From the NCBI RefSeq assembly GCF_026460945.1, contig NZ_JAOVZV010000008.1:310001-374000 (forward strand): DNA of 64,000 nt. Direction: 5' to 3'. The notes beneath the pieces were generated by a model. It was not told the origin of the DNA. It saw nothing but the letters and a program-made list of their open reading frames with translations, and made no database searches. The position numbers and the translations under genes are program-made. Origin of the DNA: Chryseobacterium luquanense. GTDB taxonomy: Bacteria > Bacteroidota > Bacteroidia > Flavobacteriales > Weeksellaceae. Shown here piece after piece: positions 45,589 to 53,622 of this stretch (positions are counted from its first letter, which is position 1; each line of letters starts with the position of its first letter).

Positions 45589-46797
45589 ATGAACAAAACA
45601 TTCAACCTCTTGTTCTTTATTAAAAAGAATAAAATCAGAACAAACGGAACAGCACCCATCTACTTACGAATCACGATAGATGGCAAGGCAGCGGACATTG
45701 CCGCTAAAAGGTACATCGACCCACAGAAATGGGATTTTAAAACACACAAGGCACTAGGTAATACCCAAGAAGCCAAAACATTGAACCTCTATCTTAAAAC
45801 TTTGGAACAGCGAATTTACGATTCTCATTACCTGATGCTGAAAGAAGAAGACTTTGTAACATCAGAGAGTTTAAAATCTAAACTGCTTGGAACCGATATT
45901 TCCACAAGAATGCTCATTCCTATTTTTCAGGATCACAATGATAAAGTAGAAGCCCTGGTTGGTCAGGATTTTGCCCCGGAAACATTGGAGCGTTATAAAA
46001 CATCGTTAAAGCATACGCAGGAATTCCTAATCTGGAAATATAAAGCCTCTGATATCGATATTACAAAGATCGATCACGCTTTTATTATGGATTATGACTT
46101 CTGGCTTCGCAGTGTGCGTAAATGCGCAAACAATACCGCGGTAAAGTATATCAAGAATTTCAAAAAAATCGTTCGATTATGTATGGCAAATGGATGGCTC
46201 TCAAAAGATCCTTTTCTAAGCTATAAAGCAAAGCTTAAGGTAGTGGAACGTCCATATCTTACCAAAGAGGAAATTCAGACGATTTATGAAAAGGAATTTG
46301 CATCAGACAGATTGATTCAGGTGCGTGATATTTTTCTTTTTAGTTGCTATACAGGTTTAGCGTATGTTGATGTAAAGAAATTGACGAAATCTAACGTCAA
46401 TATTGGAATAGATGGCGATCAATGGATATTCACACATCGTCAGAAAACTGACACCTCAACCAGGGTTCCATTATTACCTTTAGCACAGGAACTGATTTTA
46501 AAATATGAAGACCACCCAGAATGTGTAAATTCAAATGTCTTGTTTCCCGTTCTCAGTAATCAAAAAATGAATTCCTATCTCAAAGAAATTGTGAACGTCT
46601 GTGGAATCAATAAAGAGCTGACGTTTCACATAGCAAGACATACTTTCGCAACTACTGTTACATTGTCTAATGGTGTTCCGATTGAAAGTGTAAGCAAAAT
46701 GCTCGGTCATACCAATATAAAAACGACTCAGCATTATGCGAAAATCTTGGATAAGAAAGTGAGTGATGATATGTTAGCTTTGAGAAGCAAACTTTAA
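45589..46797 (+). CDS. int: Tyrosine recombinase / integrase (Bacteroidota ICE type)
   Basis: This 402-residue site-specific recombinase probably inserted the island at the tRNA-Ser 3' end. It has an arm-binding domain (about 1-90, KKNKIRTNGTAPIYLRITIDGKA), a SAM-like core-binding domain (about 105-205) and a catalytic domain. Catalytic residues His347 and Arg350 (HIARH), His374 (LGHTN) and Tyr383 (QHYAKI) are present. The first Arg of the usual set is replaced by Ala258 (TGLAYVDV), as in the IntDOT-type group where that position is also not Arg. It points away from the tRNA and converges on the defence genes. Confidence 0.92.
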   Translation: MNKTFNLLFFIKKNKIRTNGTAPIYLRITIDGKAADIAAKRYIDPQKWDFKTHKALGNTQEAKTLNLYLKTLEQRIYDSHYLMLKEEDFVTSESLKSKLLGTDISTRMLIPIFQDHNDKVEALVGQDFAPETLERYKTSLKHTQEFLIWKYKASDIDITKIDHAFIMDYDFWLRSVRKCANNTAVKYIKNFKKIVRLCMANGWLSKDPFLSYKAKLKVVERPYLTKEEIQTIYEKEFASDRLIQVRDIFLFSCYTGLAYVDVKKLTKSNVNIGIDGDQWIFTHRQKTDTSTRVPLLPLAQELILKYEDHPECVNSNVLFPVLSNQKMNSYLKEIVNVCGINKELTFHIARHTFATTVTLSNGVPIESVSKMLGHTNIKTTQHYAKILDKKVSDDMLALRSKL

Positions 46798-46912
46798 TGG
46801 ACTAAATAAACTATTCATAATGCTCTTATAATTTTTTTATGCAACGTTACGCAAATGCTAAAATGATAGATTAATAACATTTTATTAACCATATAAAATA
46901 CTAGAAATAAAA

Positions 46913-46937
46913 AGAGGAGACCAAGAAGGTCTCCTTT
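46913..46937. terminator. Bidirectional terminator between integrase and DUF262 operon
   Basis: GGAGACC pairs with GGTCTCC around AAGAA, flanked by A-rich and T-rich sides, in the gap between the convergent integrase and DUF262 genes. Confidence 0.85.
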
Positions 46938-46981
46938 ATCTATACACTAAATTATTCATGATTTACATATCTATTCTATGA

Positions 46982-48922
46982 CTATTTTTTATAATGCTGT
47001 TGTATAATTCTTATCATTTTATCTTGATGTTGTTTAATATTTTCAATGTCCCAACTATTTATGTCTTGTGACGAATATACTTTCGCTAATTTTAGGGAGT
47101 CATATGTTCGCTTGTTGTCAAAGTCTACTTTTTTCTTTCTTACATCTTGATTGTTGTATGAAGAATTTTCACCTACAGATAACAGTCCTAAATTGCCAAA
47201 ACTGTTTAACCAATCAAATTCAGTATTTTCTAATTTATTCCCAAATTCGTGGTTTTGAGGAAAAACATGTTCTATTGAGTTTTTTGAAGTTATTCTATAA
47301 TTTTTGAACTCAGATTTTTCACGGTCTATCCAATCTTTCCAGAGTAAATATTCTAATTTATAAAACCAATAATGATGAAAACTAGTGCCGTGCGATATAT
47401 CAAGAATACTTAAAGATTTTAAATCAATTTTTTCATTACGTTTCACTTGTGAAGCCAACTCTATTGAAATTTCTTTTTTGTCGCCAGGCAACATTAGATT
47501 ATCGATTTTTTCTAGCTCTGCAATAATTTGTGTATTGCTTAAATTTTCATTTTCTAACAAAAAATATAGAAATGGTGTCAGCCAATATTGTTGAGTAAAA
47601 CCACCTGTAAAATACAATACAGATTGAAGCATTTGCGAAGATGAATAAGATAAATTAGTTCTTGAAAAATAGTTTTTATTGTAACTTCTACTTGTAGTAA
47701 TTTCTGTCAAGAGCAATTTCTCGTCATTGTCATCATCCTCTTCAAATCGCCATTTTACAATGTGTTTGTCAAATACATGACGTATTTTCCATAACAATTC
47801 AAAAAAATATTCAGCTTCTTCTGATGTAGAAAAAGTCTCAAGTTTTATGGTAGAAAGTATTGTTTTGGGGTCTATGGCATGTTCAAAGTTTTTACGTTGT
47901 TTTTGCAAATTGAAAATTCTATATGAATGAATAAGCAAAATATTAAACGAAATAATAGAACGACATTTAGAACTATTGTCAGTATTTGTAATGTCAACTT
48001 TTATATCAACTTCTTCGTTGTTGATTATTTCACTAATAGTTTTTGCCTTATGGCTATTTTCAGAAGCATTAGTGTTCTCACTTTTAAAGAAAGATTCCTC
48101 ATAAGATTTAAAATTTTCTGATTTAATATTTGCTCTTTCTATATTAAAAACATCGGAGACATTTTTTTCAAAATAGTTGCTCATATCTTCACAGGCTTCC
48201 CAAATTTTAGAATACTTTATACGCGAATTTTTATTTACTTTTTCAAGTAATCGTGCTTTTAGAATATCTGATTGTTGAAGTTGAATACCCGATGTACCTA
48301 AAGCCGTAAATAATGAATTCAAATCTGTATTTTTAGGTGCGACATTGAAAATAAAGTATACATTTTTGTAAATATAATTGCCAAAATCAGCACGTTGTTC
48401 TTCTTTTATTTCTGAAGTGATAAAGTGTTTTATAGTTTCAACACCTTTGGCTATAAATTTTAAAAATTCCTTCTGGCTAACGTCTGAAAACTTTATATAT
48501 GAACTATTGTCTAATAAACCTTTTAAGTAATTAGCAACTTCAATTCGTATATCAAAATCAAAACGAATGTCCTTTGTGTTATTGGAATGAGCAATCTCCA
48601 AATAATCTGTTATATCTGTTTTGATATTTAATAACTTAAAAGCATTAGCAATCAACCAAAATGTAGTGAAACGTTGTTGACCATCTATCAATTCATATTG
48701 TTTCTTACGAATTTTGTTTGAAGATTTAATTACGTAAGTATTTCCTACAAAATAATTTGAGCTGTCAAAACTTATATTAATGAAAATATTTAATATGTCG
48801 TCCAAGAGTTTTTTTATTTCTTCATCGTCCCAAACATAAGGTCGTTGGTAAACGGGAATAATAAACTCAAAGTTTTCTTTTACAATATCTTCAATGGTTT
48901 TTATGTGGGTTTCAAATTTCAT
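46982..48922 (-). CDS. DUF262 + DUF1524 (HNH-like) protein, GmrSD-type
   Basis: This 646-residue protein has an N-terminal DUF262 (ParB/Srx-like NTPase) domain with PVYQRPYVWDDEEI (about 23-36) and ELIDGQQRFTTFWL (about 77-90). The C-terminal DUF1524 region has SIEHVFPQNH, with the likely catalytic His552, then FGNLGLLSVGENSSYNN, a His-Me-finger nuclease pattern. Proteins with both domains include GmrSD type IV restriction enzymes, which cut modified phage DNA using NTP. Its ATG lies inside the end of the upstream DUF262 gene (11-base overlap), so the two are translated together. A partner role in phage defence is inferred. Confidence 0.85.
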   Translation of the reverse strand: MKFETHIKTIEDIVKENFEFIIPVYQRPYVWDDEEIKKLLDDILNIFINISFDSSNYFVGNTYVIKSSNKIRKKQYELIDGQQRFTTFWLIANAFKLLNIKTDITDYLEIAHSNNTKDIRFDFDIRIEVANYLKGLLDNSSYIKFSDVSQKEFLKFIAKGVETIKHFITSEIKEEQRADFGNYIYKNVYFIFNVAPKNTDLNSLFTALGTSGIQLQQSDILKARLLEKVNKNSRIKYSKIWEACEDMSNYFEKNVSDVFNIERANIKSENFKSYEESFFKSENTNASENSHKAKTISEIINNEEVDIKVDITNTDNSSKCRSIISFNILLIHSYRIFNLQKQRKNFEHAIDPKTILSTIKLETFSTSEEAEYFFELLWKIRHVFDKHIVKWRFEEDDDNDEKLLLTEITTSRSYNKNYFSRTNLSYSSSQMLQSVLYFTGGFTQQYWLTPFLYFLLENENLSNTQIIAELEKIDNLMLPGDKKEISIELASQVKRNEKIDLKSLSILDISHGTSFHHYWFYKLEYLLWKDWIDREKSEFKNYRITSKNSIEHVFPQNHEFGNKLENTEFDWLNSFGNLGLLSVGENSSYNNQDVRKKKVDFDNKRTYDSLKLAKVYSSQDINSWDIENIKQHQDKMIRIIQQHYKK

Positions 48923-50234
48923 CTTTATGGTTTCTTACAATTTCTTCCATTTTAACTTTTAGTTTTTCATCAAAATTTAACTCGCTGGGATTATCTAATG
49001 AAAAGAAATCACAACACTTATTAAAAAAACGTTGTTTTACATGACTACCATTAATTTTTATTTCCTTTATTTCATACTCTTTCAAGTAAGAAATGATTTC
49101 TTGATAATTATAAGCGTGAAAAATACGTTCAATAATCTTTGTACTATCCACGTAATTCCTTACTGTTGGTTCGTAAATTCGATTTTGTTCAATTAAACGT
49201 AAGCTAAAAATATGTCGGAACAGCCACAGAGAAAATTCTAATAAATTGTCCGTTCCAAACATATCTACAAAGCTTAGTAAACATAATTGATAAAAGCTTC
49301 GCAAATCAACAGTGCCATCAATTTGCTCTATCATTTCATTATTGAAGTTTGAATAAAAGTCTACTCTGTTTTTTGTTTCAAAAATGGAATTATATGCATT
49401 TGAAAAACTCATCAAATAATTGAGGTAATTTTTGCCTTCATTCAAAGGCTGTCTAATAGAGTATTTGTCTGAAATTATACGGTGTGTGTTTTCTTCAATT
49501 TCAACCAATGAATACCCAATATCTAATTTTTCCTTTCCTATGTTTTCAGCAAAATCCTCTGTTAATACATTTTTCCAATTTTCAGCACTTGCAAATTTAT
49601 CAGGGATATTTTTTGGCTTCAAATAATCAATTCTACGTGCTTTTGCTAATAATTTATTTACAGCTTCTAAATTCCGTTGTCGTTCTTCCCAGTTATAAGC
49701 ATACTTATTTCTTTCAGAAATTTTTGTAATGCTTCGTAAGTGATGTGCTTTTAAAATATCGGTGCCAGATAAACGTTTCCCACCGGTATTTAGCGTTTCA
49801 AAAAAGTTATATGCTAAATCTTCATTCTGAACAATTACGATAGTCACATTAATTTCGTTTAAGGAAATCAAATCATAGTTATTTTTTAAAAAATAGCTAT
49901 GATTTGATTTTATGTTTTTTAAAGAAATTGGGTGGTTATATTTTATCCCAAAATCTGATTTTGATTTGATTAGTGATAAAATTTGTAATGTTGTAAGCCG
50001 TTGCTGTCCATCAATAATTTCAAGTAAGTTGTTTTTTTTGTGCAGAACAATAGTACCTAAGTAGAATAATGGTTTTTCATCAGTTCGTTCTTGATGTTGC
50101 TTTAATTGCACTAAAAGTTTATTTATTTCTTTTGGTGTCCAAACATAAGGTCGTTGATATTCGGGAATGACAAGCGTTTGTTGCTTATCAAATAATTCTT
50201 TTAATGTGAGGCTTTCAACTTCTATTTCTTTCAT
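48912..50234 (-). CDS. DUF262 protein without HNH domain
   Basis: This 440-residue protein has the DUF262 marks VIPEYQRPYVWTPKEI (about 22-37) and EIIDGQQRLTTLQIL (about 72-86), and FETLNTGGKRLSGTDILKAHHL in the middle. Its C-terminal part lacks the His-x-x-Pro-Gln and Asn-rich DUF1524 motif of the next gene. The ATG at 50232-50234 is chosen because it begins just before the domain; an in-frame start at 50423 would add 63 residues unlike the family. The first gene of the pair could act as the NTP-sensing GmrS-like half with the second as effector, an inference. Confidence 0.82.
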   Translation of the reverse strand: MKEIEVESLTLKELFDKQQTLVIPEYQRPYVWTPKEINKLLVQLKQHQERTDEKPLFYLGTIVLHKKNNLLEIIDGQQRLTTLQILSLIKSKSDFGIKYNHPISLKNIKSNHSYFLKNNYDLISLNEINVTIVIVQNEDLAYNFFETLNTGGKRLSGTDILKAHHLRSITKISERNKYAYNWEERQRNLEAVNKLLAKARRIDYLKPKNIPDKFASAENWKNVLTEDFAENIGKEKLDIGYSLVEIEENTHRIISDKYSIRQPLNEGKNYLNYLMSFSNAYNSIFETKNRVDFYSNFNNEMIEQIDGTVDLRSFYQLCLLSFVDMFGTDNLLEFSLWLFRHIFSLRLIEQNRIYEPTVRNYVDSTKIIERIFHAYNYQEIISYLKEYEIKEIKINGSHVKQRFFNKCCDFFSLDNPSELNFDEKLKVKMEEIVRNHKDEI

Positions 50235-50470
50235 TTCCAATTTTATCAGAGCACAAATTTTAGATACATCAATTTTTATATCATTATGTTTATTATTTTC
50301 TGTTTTTATATTTAAAGAATGTTTGCCTTGGAATTGCCCTTCAACAAAAGTCAACGATTTAATTAATGTCGAAAGAGGGTTAACATAAAAGTTCAATAGA
50401 ATTACTACTATTGAACCTTGCACAAATTTCCAAACAAAGCCCTTTAAACCTACATTTTAGCAAGCCTATA

Positions 50471-51145
50471 TTATCTATAGTTTTTATTTTTAAAGTTTAG
50501 TAGGTTTTTCCCAAACTCAGCAATATTACCAACTAATTTTACATTACCATTAGGAATTATACTACTAACATCACTAATACGAGATAATAATTTATTTATT
50601 TTTTCTTCGTCAATTTCCTTTTTAGAAACCGTTTCAAAAATTTCAATGTGTGAATATGCTGTTGGAGTATCATTCATAAACATAATATATTTATATCCCA
50701 CATTTAAAACATCTTCACTACCAAGCATCTTTTTTACTTGTTTGATTTCTTGATATGGGTGTATTTCTATCCTGTAATTTGAACGTTCTATTCCTTTTGC
50801 AATTCCTTTGTCATATGTTCTTTCTTTTTCAATTAAGAATTCATCTTTTAGGTTGAATATTTCAGTTTTGTACTTTGAAATATTTATATCCAATTCGTTT
50901 TTTAAATTCTCTATTTCTTGTTCTTTTGTGCTAATAATATTTTGAAATTTTTCAATAGTTTTTATTGAATTTTGTTCGTATTCTTCATTGTTTCTTAAAA
51001 GGTCACTATTTTTTTTAGAGAGCATTTCATTTATATTTTTGTAATTTAAATTTGAATTTGCTTTTAAGATTTTTTGATATTTTAAGTAATAGATAATTGA
51101 TAAAATAAGAAATAAAGTCGTTAGAATTATGTATAATGTGTTCAT
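50471..51145 (-). CDS. Membrane-anchored coiled-coil protein of the defence island
   Basis: This 224-residue protein has an N-terminal membrane segment (NTLYIILTTLFLILSIIYYL), then a coiled coil of about 100 residues (from SKKNSDLLRNNEEYEQNS to KTEIFNLKDEFLIEKERT). A compact C-terminal domain (about 115-215) has YRIEIHPYQEIKQVKKMLGS, YKYIMFMNDTPTAYSHIEI and SSIIPNGNVKLVGNIAEFG. No family is recognised. It lies on the same strand as the defence genes, after a 200-bp gap from drmB and about 235 bases before the DUF262 pair. It may belong to either module or be a separate gene. Confidence 0.7.
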   Translation of the reverse strand: MNTLYIILTTLFLILSIIYYLKYQKILKANSNLNYKNINEMLSKKNSDLLRNNEEYEQNSIKTIEKFQNIISTKEQEIENLKNELDINISKYKTEIFNLKDEFLIEKERTYDKGIAKGIERSNYRIEIHPYQEIKQVKKMLGSEDVLNVGYKYIMFMNDTPTAYSHIEIFETVSKKEIDEEKINKLLSRISDVSSIIPNGNVKLVGNIAEFGKNLLNFKNKNYR

Positions 51146-51189
51146 ATAATTTAAATGTTAATTTATTACTATTCTTTGTTAAAAACTAT

Positions 51190-51320
51190 AGATAACGGTC
51201 CTCGGCGACGATATGGCAAATAATTAGCACAAATAAATCAAAGTGCGAAGGTGGGATTTTGCACGACTCTTTCATAGAAGTACTTCAGACTCCCTATTAT
51301 CAAAAGATGTTAGCAATTTT
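51190..51320. other. GC-rich non-coding stretch between drmB and the downstream defence genes
   Basis: The 200-bp gap contains a locally GC-rich run (around 51193-51215, with CGGTCCTCGGCGACG) that contrasts with the AT-rich island. Short complementary ends TAAC (about 51192) and GTTA (about 51311) bound a stretch with no open reading frame. It resembles the non-coding intergenic elements often seen between accessory genes in Bacteroidota. It does not meet the consensus of an integron attC site. Origin and role are unknown. Confidence 0.4.
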
Positions 51321-51345
51321 AATAATATGCTTGTAAACGAAGTGG

Positions 51346-53622
51346 TTAAGTTTGTATATTTTTAAAATAACCAAAATCTTCATCAACAAGAACCCTTCTA
51401 TCTAACCCTAAATTCATTTCTTCACAAGCTGTTTCTGCTACTAAAGAGCAAGAAAAACAAGCAGATAAATTCAAGTCAAAAATTCCTTGACCATCAGACT
51501 CCCAACACAATGGATCAGATGAGCAGTCAATAGACCTTTCAAGTCCTTTTTTTATTATCTCAAGTATTTTTTCTGGTTCTCCTTGGGAAATTAATCCTCC
51601 CATACTACCTTCTGAACCTTCTGCTGTGTATATAAGTAAACCCGACATTTGCTTTTCAGGGTTTGTAGAGATGTACAGTCTCTCTTTTAAACTAGCTGTT
51701 GGATAGCCACAAGAAAACTCTAATTCTCTCATCATCAAATGTGAGAATGAATGAATTAAAAAATGCTTGTATTTATTGTTGTAGATTTTCATTTTGGAAC
51801 TAAGTCCTTGACTATTGTGGCTCGGAAGTTCCTTCAAATATTTTTCAAATCGATTTTCTAAAACAACTATATTATCTGAAATCCATCTATCAATACTCTC
51901 ATTAGAGAATTCAAAGAAGAGACCTTCTCCTAAAGTTTCATTTGCAGGCAGAGTAAACAATTCTTTAGAATCAATTGAAAATATATTTTGTCCACTTGAA
52001 GATTCTCTCACTTCTCCATTTACAACAATTCTTTCTTTGGGTTTAACTCTTGTGAAATCCAATTGTACGTTTGTTACTCTTAACTCTTCTACCTGCTGAA
52101 TCTTTTTGAACAGATTAACTAACTCATTTGGTAGCTGTATATCTTTAAATCGCAAACCTTTATTTATTTCAACATCAGGCAATATTGAATGAATAGAAAA
52201 ACATCGGTATTCTTGCCACCTATACTCTTCGTGCTTATCACTAATTTCAATATTATTTTTATTGTTTAAAAATTCTGATTCTAATTGAGTTCTAAATAGA
52301 CCTTCATTTTCAAGATTAATATCGTTGTCAATTATAAAGTCATTGAAATCAAATTTTGTTCTCCAATATTCATTCTTAGTTATTGCTGTACGTTCAAAAT
52401 ATTTTATATACTTTTTCTCAAGAATATTTATTGCCTCAATTAACTCTTTTGGTTTATTCTCTGCAATGTGCATCGGGATAAATAGACTTGAAAATCCATT
52501 TGCATAGTAAACATTATTGGCTGTTACTAATGCAATCCTCATTTTTTCACGACCATTTTTATTATCGTTTCTAATAAAACAATTTTCATATGGAGTAATG
52601 GAAGGATTTTCACTATCTAATTCCCAAGGTTTTTGACCAATGCAATATGGCTCTAGACTATTGATACCCTCAAGATTAATTTTAGGTTTGTTATCTGAGC
52701 CAGACCCTAAACCACAGCTGTTACATTCAATATAGATGCTTCCATACCCTTCAGATTTTGTTTTACTTTCTGTCCATTTAAGTTTTGGGTTACTACAACA
52801 AGGACCTACCATCTCACTTGACATCAGATTTTGCCCTTTGTCTTCATCAGATCTAAGTCTTAGATACTTTTCTGTTTTCCATCTTAAATAATTGGCCCAA
52901 GGAATATCTGAAAGATGACCATTTGGACAAATCAAAATAAGGTTAGTCTGTTCTAAAGTTTTGTACTCTCTAATTTTGATGGTATTTCCATCCTCGTTTT
53001 TTGAATTTAATTCACGAATAAATGCCTTTTTGCTTAAAGCATCTCTGGGTGGGGCAAAATTCTCGAGTTTTAACGTGTCAGGATATTTGCGACATTCTTT
53101 TTCCCAAATAGTAAGCCATTCTCGAATCAACTTTAATTCTCCATCAGAATTTTTAAACCATTTTGGGAAGTGAGTTCCACTAATCATATAATGGCTTGAA
53201 ACTCCATCATATTGTTCTCCTGCATTTTTTAACGCAGTTTTAATTGGATGATTTTTCCAATTTGGAGTGTTGAATGATTCATTCAAAGCCATATGTGGTA
53301 TTCCAACCAAACAGACTAAGTTTTCAAGATTTTTCTCTGATTTAATGAACTTAATAAATCTTTGATCATCAATAAATTCTAATCCTCTATTTGAAATTTC
53401 ATACTTGCTTAATTCATATACTCTTCTGTCATCTGTATTATTCGTTCTAATATTTTCAATTTTAGAATTTACCCATTTAATGAATTTCCATTTATGAATA
53501 TCAGAAATTAGAACATAGGAACCCAGCTTAGTTGTAATAATTGAACCAACACCAGATGTTGAGGAGAGTAGCTTGTATTTCCCAACCCCTTGATTATATT
53601 GATTTTGCTTTAATACTTTCAT
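51346..53622 (-). CDS. drmB: DISARM DrmB (DUF1998 protein)
   Basis: This 758-residue protein matches DrmB, the DUF1998 partner of DrmA in DISARM phage defence, where the two form a complex that recognises and blocks incoming DNA. It has a middle Cys cluster (GPCCSNPKLKW with Cys275/276, then ECNSCGLGSG). The C-terminal DUF1998 region has FLIHSFSHLMMRELEFSCGYP, LLIYTAEGSEGSMGGLISQG and a second Cys cluster from Cys700 (DCSSDPLCWESDGQG, LSACFSCSLVAETACEE), probably metal-binding. Its start codon directly adjoins the drmA stop, so the two are translated in step. Confidence 0.9.
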   Translation of the reverse strand: MKVLKQNQYNQGVGKYKLLSSTSGVGSIITTKLGSYVLISDIHKWKFIKWVNSKIENIRTNNTDDRRVYELSKYEISNRGLEFIDDQRFIKFIKSEKNLENLVCLVGIPHMALNESFNTPNWKNHPIKTALKNAGEQYDGVSSHYMISGTHFPKWFKNSDGELKLIREWLTIWEKECRKYPDTLKLENFAPPRDALSKKAFIRELNSKNEDGNTIKIREYKTLEQTNLILICPNGHLSDIPWANYLRWKTEKYLRLRSDEDKGQNLMSSEMVGPCCSNPKLKWTESKTKSEGYGSIYIECNSCGLGSGSDNKPKINLEGINSLEPYCIGQKPWELDSENPSITPYENCFIRNDNKNGREKMRIALVTANNVYYANGFSSLFIPMHIAENKPKELIEAINILEKKYIKYFERTAITKNEYWRTKFDFNDFIIDNDINLENEGLFRTQLESEFLNNKNNIEISDKHEEYRWQEYRCFSIHSILPDVEINKGLRFKDIQLPNELVNLFKKIQQVEELRVTNVQLDFTRVKPKERIVVNGEVRESSSGQNIFSIDSKELFTLPANETLGEGLFFEFSNESIDRWISDNIVVLENRFEKYLKELPSHNSQGLSSKMKIYNNKYKHFLIHSFSHLMMRELEFSCGYPTASLKERLYISTNPEKQMSGLLIYTAEGSEGSMGGLISQGEPEKILEIIKKGLERSIDCSSDPLCWESDGQGIFDLNLSACFSCSLVAETACEEMNLGLDRRVLVDEDFGYFKNIQT

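Noticed and set aside
50235..50423. 63-residue N-terminal extension of the first DUF262 gene
   Set aside because: It is unlike DUF262 starts, and an ATG at 50234 begins just ahead of the domain. A separate small peptide here is possible but unsupported.
51190..51320. Integron attC site in the gap after drmB
   Set aside because: The short complementary ends do not match the attC consensus boxes, and no integron integrase is present.
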